A stretch of 64,000 nt of DNA from Vibrio maritimus (lineage in GTDB: Bacteria > Pseudomonadota > Gammaproteobacteria > Enterobacterales > Vibrionaceae), in the NCBI RefSeq assembly GCF_021441885.1, contig NZ_CP090438.1:558001-622000 (forward strand). Reading direction: 5' to 3'. A program made the translations under genes and the position numbers. Each line of letters starts with the position of its first letter. The stretch's first letter is position 1. The notes below the pieces were generated by a model. The model was not told where the DNA came from. It did not search any database and saw only the letters and a list, made by a program, of their open reading frames with translations. Below are positions 8,593-16,085 of the stretch, in pieces.

Positions 8593-9267
8593 ATGACAAC
8601 ACTCACCTGGCAAGACGTCATCGGTAAAGAGAAACAGCAAGCATACCTTCAACAAACCCTTGAGTTTGTGGAGCAGCAGCGCGACGCGGGTAAAATCATC
8701 TATCCACCAGCAAGCGATGTGTTCAATGCATTTCAATTTACTGAATTTGCCGATGTGAATGTGGTGATTCTTGGTCAAGATCCTTATCACGGTCCCAATC
8801 AGGCGCATGGTCTCTGTTTCTCGGTCCTTCCGGGTGTGAAGACGCCGCCGTCGCTCGTCAATATGTACAAGGAACTCGCTCAAGATATTCCTGAGTTCGA
8901 GATCCCAGGGCATGGTTATCTCAAAAGTTGGGCCGACCAGGGCGTACTGCTTCTAAACACTGTGCTCACGGTCGAGCAGGGGCAAGCACACTCTCACGCC
9001 AAGTTGGGTTGGGAAACCTTTACTGACAGAGTGATAGAAGCGCTAAATCAAAACAGTGAGAACATCATATTCTTGCTTTGGGGTGCGCATGCTCAAAAGA
9101 AAGGATCGATGATCGATCGTCAAAGACATCATGTATTGACGGCGCCGCATCCATCGCCGCTTTCGGCGCGTCGAGGTTTCTTTGGCTGTGGTCATTTTTC
9201 CAAGACGAACCAATTGCTAGAAGAGCTTGGTAAACCGGCTATCAATTGGCAGCCAGTACTCGACTAG
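8593..9267 (+). CDS. ung: Uracil-DNA glycosylase
   Basis: A family 1 UDG of 224 residues that removes uracil from DNA to start base-excision repair. The water-activating motif GQDPYHG is near residue 60 and the minor-groove intercalation loop HPSPLS near 186. The start at ATG 8593 gives MTTLTWQDV, matching the E. coli N-terminus. An upstream in-frame ATG at 8551 would add 14 residues with no family match. It stands alone, and the DNA-repair theme is shared with nfo upstream. Confidence 0.95.
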   Translation: MTTLTWQDVIGKEKQQAYLQQTLEFVEQQRDAGKIIYPPASDVFNAFQFTEFADVNVVILGQDPYHGPNQAHGLCFSVLPGVKTPPSLVNMYKELAQDIPEFEIPGHGYLKSWADQGVLLLNTVLTVEQGQAHSHAKLGWETFTDRVIEALNQNSENIIFLLWGAHAQKKGSMIDRQRHHVLTAPHPSPLSARRGFFGCGHFSKTNQLLEELGKPAINWQPVLD

Positions 9268-9364
9268 CATTATCTTTAAGTTGACGATTTTTCGAGCACC
9301 ATCAAAACACGTCTCCTGATTCTCTTATACACTTATAAAGAGTATGGAAATTGGGAGCAGGATT

Positions 9365-9916
9365 ATGATGATCGAAAGGATTAGGCGCGAGCACGGCTAT
9401 ATGGTGCGATTGCTCGCGATTTTAAATCGAAAATTGCACTTACTCGAAAAAGAGCAACCTATCAATTATGGGGTGATCAAAGAGATCGTTGATTACCTCG
9501 CAAATCACTCTGAAAAAATCCACCACCCGAAAGAAGACATTCTTTATCATTACTTTATCGAAAAGTATGGCTCGCAGGAGCAGATCGATAACTTAGAGTC
9601 AGACCATCAAGCTTTATCAGCCAAGACCCATTCGTTTCTCGATATTGTCGAGATGATTTTGCACGATGCGGTGGTACCTCAAGAGCTGTTTATTGGCAGG
9701 CTGTCAGAGTTTATTCAAGATCAGAAACGGCATTTAGACCTTGAAGAGCAGTCTGTTTTGCCTTTGATAGAGAAGCGATTTACCACTCATGATTGGCAAG
9801 CAGTAGAGAGTCAGTGGACGATAGTGGAAGATGATCCCGTGTTTGGTGAGACCATTGCAGACCGCTATAAACAGCTGGCTCAGCGAGTAAGACAAAACGA
9901 ATTCGAGAGTGTTTAG
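9365..9916 (+). CDS. Hemerythrin-like HHE domain protein
   Basis: A cytosolic four-helix protein of about 183 residues, probably a di-iron hemerythrin-type oxygen/NO/iron sensor or scavenger. His and carboxylate ligands are placed as in the family: REHGYM near residue 8, HSEKIHHPKEDILY near 50-62, DHQAL near 80 and the late RHLDLEEQSVLPLIE near 123-137. The start at ATG 9365 follows GGAGCAGGA; an ATG at 9344 would add seven residues. Likely monocistronic and convergent with the TonB2 operon. No partner is evident. Confidence 0.8.
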   Translation: MMIERIRREHGYMVRLLAILNRKLHLLEKEQPINYGVIKEIVDYLANHSEKIHHPKEDILYHYFIEKYGSQEQIDNLESDHQALSAKTHSFLDIVEMILHDAVVPQELFIGRLSEFIQDQKRHLDLEEQSVLPLIEKRFTTHDWQAVESQWTIVEDDPVFGETIADRYKQLAQRVRQNEFESV

Positions 9917-9924
9917 CTGTTCTA

Positions 9925-9955
9925 AAAACGACGATTCCCTCATAAAGAGGGAATC
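9925..9955 (-). terminator. Terminator of the TonB2 operon
   Basis: GATTCCCTC / GAGGGAATC (9933-9941 and 9947-9955) with a 5-base loop. Read on the minus strand, the stem is followed by GTCGTTTTTAG. It lies 41 bp past the last gene of the operon. Confidence 0.7.
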
Positions 9956-9996
9956 AAGCATCGTAAGGTGCGATTAGCGACTAATTTTGGCCACCA

Positions 9997-11181
9997 TTAG
10001 TGAGCTTGGCTCATCTGTTGTAGGTATTGCAGCCAATCTGCACTCTGTGTTGTTGGCTTGACTCTGTGTGCCTGTTCGGCAACCTTGGTCGCTTTCGCGT
10101 AGTCTTTCAAGCCCACATAGGCTCGCGCTTCTAAGAGTAATCTTTCCTGTTCAGGCATGCCCTGAACTTTGGCTAGTGAGCTCAAAGCTTGCTTAAAATC
10201 CCCTTGTTGCAACTCAAGACGTGACACTTCTTCGTAGTATTTGGCGTTGAGTCTCGCCGCAGCGAGCCAAGCGGTTTGCGCGTTTGACCACTCACGCGCC
10301 ATCTGCCAATGTCTCGCCTGTTTGATAATCGTATCGATGTCCGTCTCTTTCACCTGCAGGTTGGCATAAGCCTGCGCAGCTTTCTCTGGAATACCTTGCT
10401 GAGAATAAAGCTGTGCCTTGCTCAGTTGCAGGTTGTCAGGTACTTCAATGCCTGCGCGCTCTGCTGATACAAGTGTTGCGAGCGCCAGCTTGTATTGCTT
10501 AGTCTGCATGTATAGAGAGCTTAGTTGCTGCCACCACATCAGATTATCAGGCTGTAACGCGAGTAGCTTCTGGGTGGTTAGGATTGCACTCTTTAGATGA
10601 TTCAGCTGCATTTCTGCGGTGAGCTGTAGACTCAGTGGTTGCAGTTTCGGTGTGCTGTCTAACTGGTGGTAATGTTTGATTGCAGCAAGCAGCGTTCTCC
10701 ACTGTTGAAGCAGGTAGTGAGCGCGAGCTTTGTTTAACCATACTCCCGTTATCTGCTCTTTCGATAGTTTTTCGTAGCTCTTGGCTGTCTTAGTGAGGTT
10801 GTCAAAATGAACTAATGCCTTTTCTGGCATATCTTCGGAGAGCATAAGCTCAGCAAGCATACGCTCTGTTTGCCAGCCTTGTTCGTCTTTAAAGGCTTTG
10901 GTGTCGACGGCTATTTGTAGCTGAGTGATGGCTTTGTCTGGTTGCTCTGCTTGCCAGTAGTAGATACCGAGCATACGAGCAACATAAGCACGGTCGAAAC
11001 TTGCGTTTGGCTGCAAACCTTCAAGCAAGGTGATTGCCTCGCCAAGTTTCTCTTCTTGCTCTAATTCATAAGCTTTAGATACCTGAGCAGCAGTTCGCAT
11101 ACCGAGTTCTTGGTTGGCGAATACACTGCCTGTTATAACACTAAGAAATACGGCTGAGAGCGCCAATAAACGTTTACTCAT
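9997..11181 (-). CDS. TPR-repeat periplasmic protein of the TonB2 cluster
   Basis: 394 residues with an N-terminal signal peptide (about 22 residues, ending near VFA) and multiple tetratricopeptide-type helical repeats through the rest. It is the last gene of the TonB2 operon, its ATG overlapping the tonB2 stop (ATGA). Such a TPR protein always accompanies the DUF3450/TtpC-type TonB systems I recall. Its job is unproven; a scaffold linking the energy complex to a partner is plausible. No catalytic motif is visible. Confidence 0.85.
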   Translation of the reverse strand: MSKRLLALSAVFLSVITGSVFANQELGMRTAAQVSKAYELEQEEKLGEAITLLEGLQPNASFDRAYVARMLGIYYWQAEQPDKAITQLQIAVDTKAFKDEQGWQTERMLAELMLSEDMPEKALVHFDNLTKTAKSYEKLSKEQITGVWLNKARAHYLLQQWRTLLAAIKHYHQLDSTPKLQPLSLQLTAEMQLNHLKSAILTTQKLLALQPDNLMWWQQLSSLYMQTKQYKLALATLVSAERAGIEVPDNLQLSKAQLYSQQGIPEKAAQAYANLQVKETDIDTIIKQARHWQMAREWSNAQTAWLAAARLNAKYYEEVSRLELQQGDFKQALSSLAKVQGMPEQERLLLEARAYVGLKDYAKATKVAEQAHRVKPTTQSADWLQYLQQMSQAH

Positions 11182-11804
11182 TGATTTAACTTAAACTCTA
11201 GTTTCACAGTCTGACCAACACGAGGCGTCGCCTCGCCATTGACCACCATAGGCTGGTATTTCCATTGCTTAAGAGCAACCATAGCTTCACGCTCAAACAT
11301 ACGTTTCGGATTGGCTTCCAACACTTCAATATCGGTTGGACGACCGCGTTCATCGATAGTGAATGACATCACGACGTAGCCTTGAATGTTTCGCTGCAAA
11401 GCTCGACGTGGATAACGCGGCTCTTTACGGTGTAGCGGCATGACCTGTTGGTTCTGACCAATGTCAGGAACGGTCGGCGCATTCAAGGAAACACCAGCAA
11501 CCGAGGTTGATACCGAGATGTTTGGTAACTGGGGCGTGCTTGGCGTTTGTACACTGGATACCTGCGAGCTTTGCTCTACGACAGCTGCGGAAGGCGGTGT
11601 CGATGGCATTTTGGGTGGCTCAGGCAGTGTACGTTGGCGTCTCGCGGTTTCACTGTCGGGTTCTACCATGACCAAGTCATAGCTTAGCCTTGGCTTTTCA
11701 TCCGGCTTGGACTTAGGACCGATATCGATCATCCAGCTCATAAACGAGAACAGGGCAATCGCGAGCGCCGCTGCGAGCGGTATGCTCGCAAGAACTCGAA
11801 TCAT
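11178..11804 (-). CDS. tonB2: TonB2 energy transducer
   Basis: A 208-residue protein that transmits proton-motive force from ExbB2-ExbD2-TtpC to outer-membrane siderophore and heme receptors. One N-terminal membrane helix (residues about 5-27) leads into a short Pro-rich periplasmic linker. The C-terminal TonB domain carries EPRYPRRAL, GYVVMSFTIDERGR and a KQWKYQP end motif. The linker is much shorter than in E. coli TonB, typical of TonB2 proteins. The ATG abuts the exbD2 stop (TAGATG), so translation is coupled. Confidence 0.93.
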   Translation of the reverse strand: MIRVLASIPLAAALAIALFSFMSWMIDIGPKSKPDEKPRLSYDLVMVEPDSETARRQRTLPEPPKMPSTPPSAAVVEQSSQVSSVQTPSTPQLPNISVSTSVAGVSLNAPTVPDIGQNQQVMPLHRKEPRYPRRALQRNIQGYVVMSFTIDERGRPTDIEVLEANPKRMFEREAMVALKQWKYQPMVVNGEATPRVGQTVKLEFKLNQ

Positions 11805-12209
11805 CTATGGACTCTCCGTTGCCAAGGCGATCTTAGTGACACCTGCACCTTTCGCGCTATCCATCACTTCGACGACTGTGCCGTTGAAGGCGTGTTTGTC
11901 AGCTTGAATCACCATCGAGGCATTAGGCTGCTCGAGTAGTAGCTTCTCGATAGTCGCTTGGACACGTTCTACATCCACACGACGTTTGTCGATGTAGATG
12001 TCATTGGCAGATGTAATGGCAACGAATATCCCCGCGTCTTTCTGGCTCACAGCGTGGCTTGCTTGCGGGCGATTCACATCAACACCCGACTCACGCACAA
12101 ATGAACTTGTTACGATAAAGAAGATCAGCATGATAAAGACGATATCCAGCATGGACGTCATATCGATATTGGCTTCTTCATTTTGTTTTCTTCGGTGACC
12201 TAATCTCAT
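11805..12209 (-). CDS. exbD2: ExbD2 proton-channel subunit
   Basis: A 134-residue inner-membrane protein with one transmembrane helix. MTSMLDIVFIML contains the Asp needed for proton translocation (ExbD/TolR family). A periplasmic domain follows. The start overlaps the exbB2 stop by four bases. Confidence 0.93.
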   Translation of the reverse strand: MRLGHRRKQNEEANIDMTSMLDIVFIMLIFFIVTSSFVRESGVDVNRPQASHAVSQKDAGIFVAITSANDIYIDKRRVDVERVQATIEKLLLEQPNASMVIQADKHAFNGTVVEVMDSAKGAGVTKIALATESP

Positions 12210-12793
12210 TGTGAGTCTCCATCCGCAGCCTTGCTAGCGTGAACATGGCTATTTTGGCGTTCACTTCTTAACAACTGCTCAAGTTGAAGCAGGCTTTTGC
12301 TGCTCCATTTTTGAATACGGGAAAAGGCAAGCATACCTGACAGTGCTGCAACCATACCTGCCATAGTAGGGATGGTTGCCATTGAAATACCTGCAGCCAT
12401 TAGTCTTGGTTGCGCGCTGCCCTGCGCTGCGAGCGTATCAAACACAGTGATCATGCCGGTTACAGTACCAAGCAGACCTAGCATCGGGCAGAGGCTGAGC
12501 AAGCACTTCAGGAAGTTTATGTTTTGCTTGAGTTTGTTTTCTGCCTCGCTGAGCATGGCATTACGTTGTGATTGTGCGTACCAAGAGTAATGATCTTGGC
12601 GCGCAGCCCATTGATTGACCCAGAGCTTGCGCTCTGACGGGAAAATCTTGGCAAAGTAAATCACGCGCTCAATCGCGACCACCCAGAATATGAACACTAC
12701 GGCGGCCAGCCACCATAGTACTGGCCCACCTTGCGTCATAAATTGGTTGAGGTGTTCGCTTCCTGGCAACCAACTGAAGAGGTTATGCGGCAT
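12206..12793 (-). CDS. exbB2: ExbB2 (MotA/TolQ/ExbB proton channel)
   Basis: A 195-residue inner-membrane subunit of the TonB2 motor. Three hydrophobic segments are visible, near residues 22-45 and a pair in the C-terminal half containing CPMLGLLGTVTGMI and ISMATIPTMAGMVAAL. The start is ATG 12793 behind GGAGAGC, giving an 11-bp overlap with ttpC. A start at 12850 would add 19 basic residues lying wholly inside ttpC and is unlikely. Confidence 0.9.
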   Translation of the reverse strand: MPHNLFSWLPGSEHLNQFMTQGGPVLWWLAAVVFIFWVVAIERVIYFAKIFPSERKLWVNQWAARQDHYSWYAQSQRNAMLSEAENKLKQNINFLKCLLSLCPMLGLLGTVTGMITVFDTLAAQGSAQPRLMAAGISMATIPTMAGMVAALSGMLAFSRIQKWSSKSLLQLEQLLRSERQNSHVHASKAADGDSQ

Positions 12794-14126
12794 ACGCTTG
12801 CTTGCTCTCCGTGGTTTGCGCTTCAGCTTGCTGTGCAACCAGACCGACACTCTGTCTTTCTAAAACGTTGCGAATGGCTTCTGCTTTTGAGCTCAGTAGG
12901 TTGTGAGCAAGTAGCAGTGGCATTGCCGTGATAAGACCCAGCACCGTAGTGACCAGCGCCATTGAGATGCCGCCTGCCATGACTCTCGGCTCTGCATTAC
13001 CAAACTGAGTGATCACCTGGAAGGTTTCAATCATGCCCGTTACTGTACCTAGCAGACCTAACATTGGCGCGAGGGCCGCGAGAAGTTTTAGCATGCTTAA
13101 ACCGCGTTCTAAGTGCTGTTGTTCATCCATGATGGATTCAAGCAGTCTTAGCTCAAGTGCTTCTACGTGCAGTTGTTTTTCGCTGTTGTAGACGCCTAGT
13201 ACACGACCTAACGGGTTATCGGTTGGCGCTTCTGGTGACTTAAGCTGTTTCTTGATTTTTTGTTCGGTCGTAGTAAGAACTACAGCACGATACAGAGCGA
13301 TGATCATGCCAATCGCGAACAGACCCGCGATGATTTTGCCGACGATACCACCGTGAGCGAATCGCTCACTAAGTGTTGGGTTATCAGCAAGTTGCTTGTA
13401 AATATCGCCGCGACTCGGGTCGATAACAGCAGGTGCTTGACCTGTGACTATGCCCGCTGTATCCGCTGAAGTCGGGACTTCTTTCGGTAAGCGAGGGAAA
13501 TCACTGGCAAGTTTGCCATCCCAATCAACCGGACCGTGCTCTGCAAGCAGGGCAAAGTTGCCTAAGCGGGTGGCGTTAATCGTGGTAATTTCACCGGCGC
13601 CGTTAACAAATGGGACTTTCACGTCAGCGTAGGTCGCGCTTGAGGCGATTTGCGCTTGGTAAGCATTCCAAAGGCCGGTCAGCTCCTTAATTGAAGGCAG
13701 TTTTTTAGCGGCAACAATATCGTCTATCGCTTTGATTTGTTCAGGCTGTTCGGTATTAGCGACAGATTGCTCTAGCTCAACTTGAAGTTCTTTCGCTGAT
13801 TGGCGAACGACGCCGAACAGTTCACCTAAGCTGCCGGTTTCAAGGTGAAGTTTCTTTTGCTGCTCAGCCAGCGTGCGCTCATTGTCAGAAAACGCATTGC
13901 TAAGTGATTCAATGCTTGCTTCAAGTTGCGCTTTACGGCTTTCTAGCTCCGCTTTGCGTGCCGCTAGCGTTTGTTCTTCTTGTTTGAACTTTGCTTCACG
14001 TTCGCTGTTGTGGGCTTTTTCTTGTTGCTGTGCAGTTTGTGCTTTCGACGTCAGTGAGTCGGCAGCAATAATTGGTTGAGAGAAGCCAAATGCGATCAGC
14101 GCGGCCATCAATACTGTGTTACGCAT
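12783..14126 (-). CDS. ttpC: TtpC, fourth component of the TonB2 complex
   Basis: TtpC is specific to Vibrio-type TonB2 systems and is required for TonB2-dependent siderophore uptake in pathogenic vibrios (literature knowledge). It has 447 residues: a signal peptide (1-22), a long Gln/Glu/Lys-rich coiled coil (about 30-130), a periplasmic region, a membrane segment near 260-285, and a C-terminal MotA/TolQ/ExbB domain with APMLGLLGTVTGMIETF. It overlaps the DUF3450 gene by one base (TAATG) and exbB2 by 11. Confidence 0.9.
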   Translation of the reverse strand: MRNTVLMAALIAFGFSQPIIAADSLTSKAQTAQQQEKAHNSEREAKFKQEEQTLAARKAELESRKAQLEASIESLSNAFSDNERTLAEQQKKLHLETGSLGELFGVVRQSAKELQVELEQSVANTEQPEQIKAIDDIVAAKKLPSIKELTGLWNAYQAQIASSATYADVKVPFVNGAGEITTINATRLGNFALLAEHGPVDWDGKLASDFPRLPKEVPTSADTAGIVTGQAPAVIDPSRGDIYKQLADNPTLSERFAHGGIVGKIIAGLFAIGMIIALYRAVVLTTTEQKIKKQLKSPEAPTDNPLGRVLGVYNSEKQLHVEALELRLLESIMDEQQHLERGLSMLKLLAALAPMLGLLGTVTGMIETFQVITQFGNAEPRVMAGGISMALVTTVLGLITAMPLLLAHNLLSSKAEAIRNVLERQSVGLVAQQAEAQTTESKQAYAA

Positions 14127-14893
14127 TAGCTTGGATCCTTCTGTAGAGAAACCGGTAGCTCAATCAGAGCTGGCGAGGCTTGTTTGTTTGCAATTGCAAA
14201 GGCTTTATCGATTTGCGGAGCAAGCGCAGCGTCAACCACAACCCAACTATTTTGATTGCTGTCCCATGTCCAGTATTGGTTTCTATCAAGGCTGCGAGCA
14301 ACCAGTGACAGTCTGCCTAGGTATAGCTGCTCAGCTTCAATTTCACTGCCTACATTAATAAGCGAACGGTAGCTGCCTAACTTGATACCGTAGTCCATTT
14401 CAATTTGGTAGGCTTCAAGGATGCGACGATATTTTTCTGCATCGCTGACATCAGCTTGAGGCATGAGTGCTTTAAGCTCCTCCAGTCTTGCAAGACGTAC
14501 ATCTAGGCGAATTGGCTTGTCGCTCGAAATGTGCTGCTCAAGTCCTTCAAGCATTTGATACATCAAAGGCACAACGCCTTGGCGCGTGTCGCTGATTTGC
14601 TCGAGCTGAACATTGATGCTCGCCATCTCTTCTTCTTGGTTGCCAACAACGGCTTTTAGGTGACGCTCGTAGACTTCTAGGTTGGCAACTTCTTGCTCAA
14701 GCATGGCAATGTCAGACTTCAGTTCGAATGCCTTATCGCTGCTTTTGTTGATGCGAGCTTGGCTTTGCGCGCTCTGTGTGATGGTTTGTGCTTCGACATT
14801 GCGAGCACTATTAAGATCGTTGGCGCTCGTCATATGGCTGATGGTCAGCAATGGTAGCGAGCATAAAGTGAGACGAAGAGCCGTCTTGTTCAT
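14126..14893 (-). CDS. DUF3450 periplasmic protein, first gene of the TonB2 operon
   Basis: 255 residues with a signal peptide (cleaved near MTSA) and a coiled-coil region about 50-115, matching the DUF3450 family that always sits upstream of ttpC. It probably docks with the coiled coil of TtpC in the periplasm (inference). As first gene of the five-fold coupled minus-strand operon it is about 135 bp from a Fur-like operator. Confidence 0.85.
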   Translation of the reverse strand: MNKTALRLTLCSLPLLTISHMTSANDLNSARNVEAQTITQSAQSQARINKSSDKAFELKSDIAMLEQEVANLEVYERHLKAVVGNQEEEMASINVQLEQISDTRQGVVPLMYQMLEGLEQHISSDKPIRLDVRLARLEELKALMPQADVSDAEKYRRILEAYQIEMDYGIKLGSYRSLINVGSEIEAEQLYLGRLSLVARSLDRNQYWTWDSNQNSWVVVDAALAPQIDKAFAIANKQASPALIELPVSLQKDPS

Positions 14894-15027
14894 TTCTATA
14901 GCCTTCTGCTGTTACTAGAAAGTACCGATAATGTGTTGGGGTGATGTCCAAAGCGAAGCGATGCTGTCGTTCGAAACGAGGGCGTATTGTAGGTCAATAG
15001 CGAGCAGAAATACAGAGTAAATGATAT

Positions 15028-15042
15028 TGATATGAGTTATCA
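15028..15042. promoter_or_regulatory. Fur-box-like operator of the TonB2 operon
   Basis: TGATATGAGTTATCA has the 7-1-7 geometry of the Fur core (TGATAAT-N-ATTATCA), with outer TGATA/TATCA intact and two or three inner mismatches. It lies in the 301-bp gap upstream of DUF3450-ttpC-exbB2-exbD2-tonB2. Iron repression of TonB2 genes is known in Vibrio. Confidence 0.6.
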
Positions 15043-15103
15043 TTTGACTTTCGTCAATTAGTTATCTTTTTTACGTAAGAAAAAGAGGACCTGTATAAAA
15101 GAC

Positions 15104-15123
15104 AAAACCCTCGCTGTGGAGGG
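15104..15123 (-). terminator. Terminator of the DUF3545 gene
   Basis: CCCTC (15108-15112) / GAGGG (15119-15123). On the minus strand the stem is followed by TTTTGTCTTTT. Confidence 0.65.
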
Positions 15124-15194
15124 CTTTGGTTGTCATCAGCAGCGACGTTTCAGGCTCGCCGTTACCGAAAATTCTATGGTGAATGTGGGATAGG

Positions 15195-15380
15195 TTATAG
15201 GTCTACATCATCCAATGAGAAGTCCAAACCGATATCCATATCGTTGAGCTCTTTTTGCAGACGCTGTCTGTCTTTTATGGCTTCAATTTCGCGCCACTTT
15301 CTTTTGACAGGTTTCGAGCGACCCGCGCGGGCTCTCGGTGCATCCATTTCCGCAATGTCTTCCAGTTCAAAGCCGTCCAT
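15195..15380 (-). CDS. DUF3545 family small protein
   Basis: A 61-residue acidic/basic protein beginning MDGFELEDIAEMDAP with a central Arg/Lys-rich helix (KRKWREIEAIKDRQRL). This matches the short DUF3545 family of vibrios and relatives. Function unknown. No signal peptide or membrane helix. It has its own terminator and is followed on the same strand by the TonB2 operon, but the terminator and Fur site suggest separate transcription. Confidence 0.8.
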   Translation of the reverse strand: MDGFELEDIAEMDAPRARAGRSKPVKRKWREIEAIKDRQRLQKELNDMDIGLDFSLDDVDL

Positions 15381-15556
15381 AAGCTACCTCTACTTTTGTT
15401 GTTCTCCCTACGGAGACCTTTAAGTACCATATTCTTACGCAGACTAACTTTGATATGTTTCTCATTTGTTTCGTGATTATGAATCTTTTATGCCATTTTG
15501 AACGCAATCTCACACTTTTGAGCCAAACGGTTGCGCAAAAAATAACCGCTTGAATC

Positions 15557-15685
15557 ACAAAACGAAAAAGAGTTGGTGGTGCTATGTTGTTAAAACCGTG
15601 TGCAAGTGGAGCCGTAGGGCGGAGAGTTCGTGCTACGAGAAACGTTCTCATTGCCTGAGAGTGAGTAAAAAGTATTCCGTTTTGT
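15557..15685. other. Possible structured RNA element closed by an 8-bp stem
   Basis: ACAAAACG (15557-15564) is perfectly complementary to CGTTTTGT (15678-15685). Inside are GAGAA-ACG-TTCTC and a GGCGGAGAG/GCCTGAGAG pair of related motifs. Chance pairing is possible and no known RNA family is recognised. Confidence 0.2.
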
Positions 15686-15978
15686 AAAATAAGCGCTAGC
15701 CGTTGTGGTAACAAGGTTTGCTCGCGTTTTCTCAGCAGAGTGACTTGTCGCTGACTATGCTTGTTAGTTGTTGGTGAAATGTTGTGTTTTTGGAACGGCT
15801 TTGAAAGTTAATTGCTTTGCTAACTGTTAACTTTTCGTGATTTTATGGTGAAAAATAACAATTATATACATATCATTGCGTATTGATTTTTATGTGGCAT
15901 GCCTGCAAAATCCGCCCCGTCAAAAAATACGCCGACTTGTATGCCGTTCTCAAGTGGTAAGAAATACAAGCTAAGTTG

Positions 15979-16013
15979 CCGTGAAAAACAGAGAAACTAA
16001 CAAAACTTCACGG
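15979..16013 (+). promoter_or_regulatory. Hairpin ahead of the symporter leader ORF
   Basis: CCGTGAA (15979-15985) pairs with TTCACGG (16007-16013), loop 21 bases, ending right at the GGAG ribosome binding site (16016-16019) of the 13-codon ORF. It could control access to that site. Confidence 0.45.
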
Positions 16014-16025
16014 ATGGAGATAACC

Positions 16026-16067
16026 ATGGCACTTAGGACGCACTTGGAAGTGCAGCTCGGACTCTAA
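16026..16067 (+). CDS. Putative 13-residue leader peptide (MALRTHLEVQLGL)
   Basis: ATG 16026 follows GGAG at ideal spacing (GGAGATAACC) and the frame closes at TAA 16065-16067, 18 bases before the symporter GTG. Its codons cover a small internal hairpin (GCACT/AGTGC, 16040-16053). The position and strong ribosome binding site suggest a regulatory uORF. There is no run of one amino acid, so it is not a classic starvation attenuator; Leu is the commonest residue (four of 13). Confidence 0.4.
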   Translation: MALRTHLEVQLGL

Positions 16068-16085
16068 CTTTAAGTGAGGTTTAAA

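Larger units (their letters stand above)
14894..15194. promoter_or_regulatory. Intergenic region upstream of the TonB2 operon
   Basis: 301 bases holding the Fur-like site and, at its right side, the terminator of the DUF3545 gene. No ORF. A sigma-70 promoter for the minus-strand operon is expected near the Fur site but I cannot fix its hexamers. Confidence 0.5.
15381..16025. promoter_or_regulatory. 645-bp leader/intergenic region before the alanine/glycine symporter
   Basis: No convincing protein gene. It holds a possible structured element at 15557-15685, an AT-rich stretch around 15830-15890 that probably includes the symporter promoter, and a 7-bp-stem hairpin at 15979-16013 just ahead of a leader ORF. 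I looked for the tandem glycine riboswitch known upstream of another V. cholerae symporter gene and did not find its core motifs in the sense strand. Confidence 0.5.

Noticed and set aside
12794..12850. ExbB2 start at 12850
   Set aside because: It would add 19 basic residues lying inside ttpC; ATG 12793 has the better ribosome binding site and family fit.
15367..15714. 115-residue minus-strand open frame overlapping the start of the DUF3545 gene
   Set aside because: No recognisable family, no clear ribosome binding site, and it overlaps a well-supported gene and non-coding leader sequence.
15600..15720. Possible glycine riboswitch upstream of the alanine/glycine symporter
   Set aside because: A CTCTCAGGCA-like string occurs only on the antisense strand, and the other conserved parts (GGAGAG with CCGAAGG and GGAC) are missing in order.
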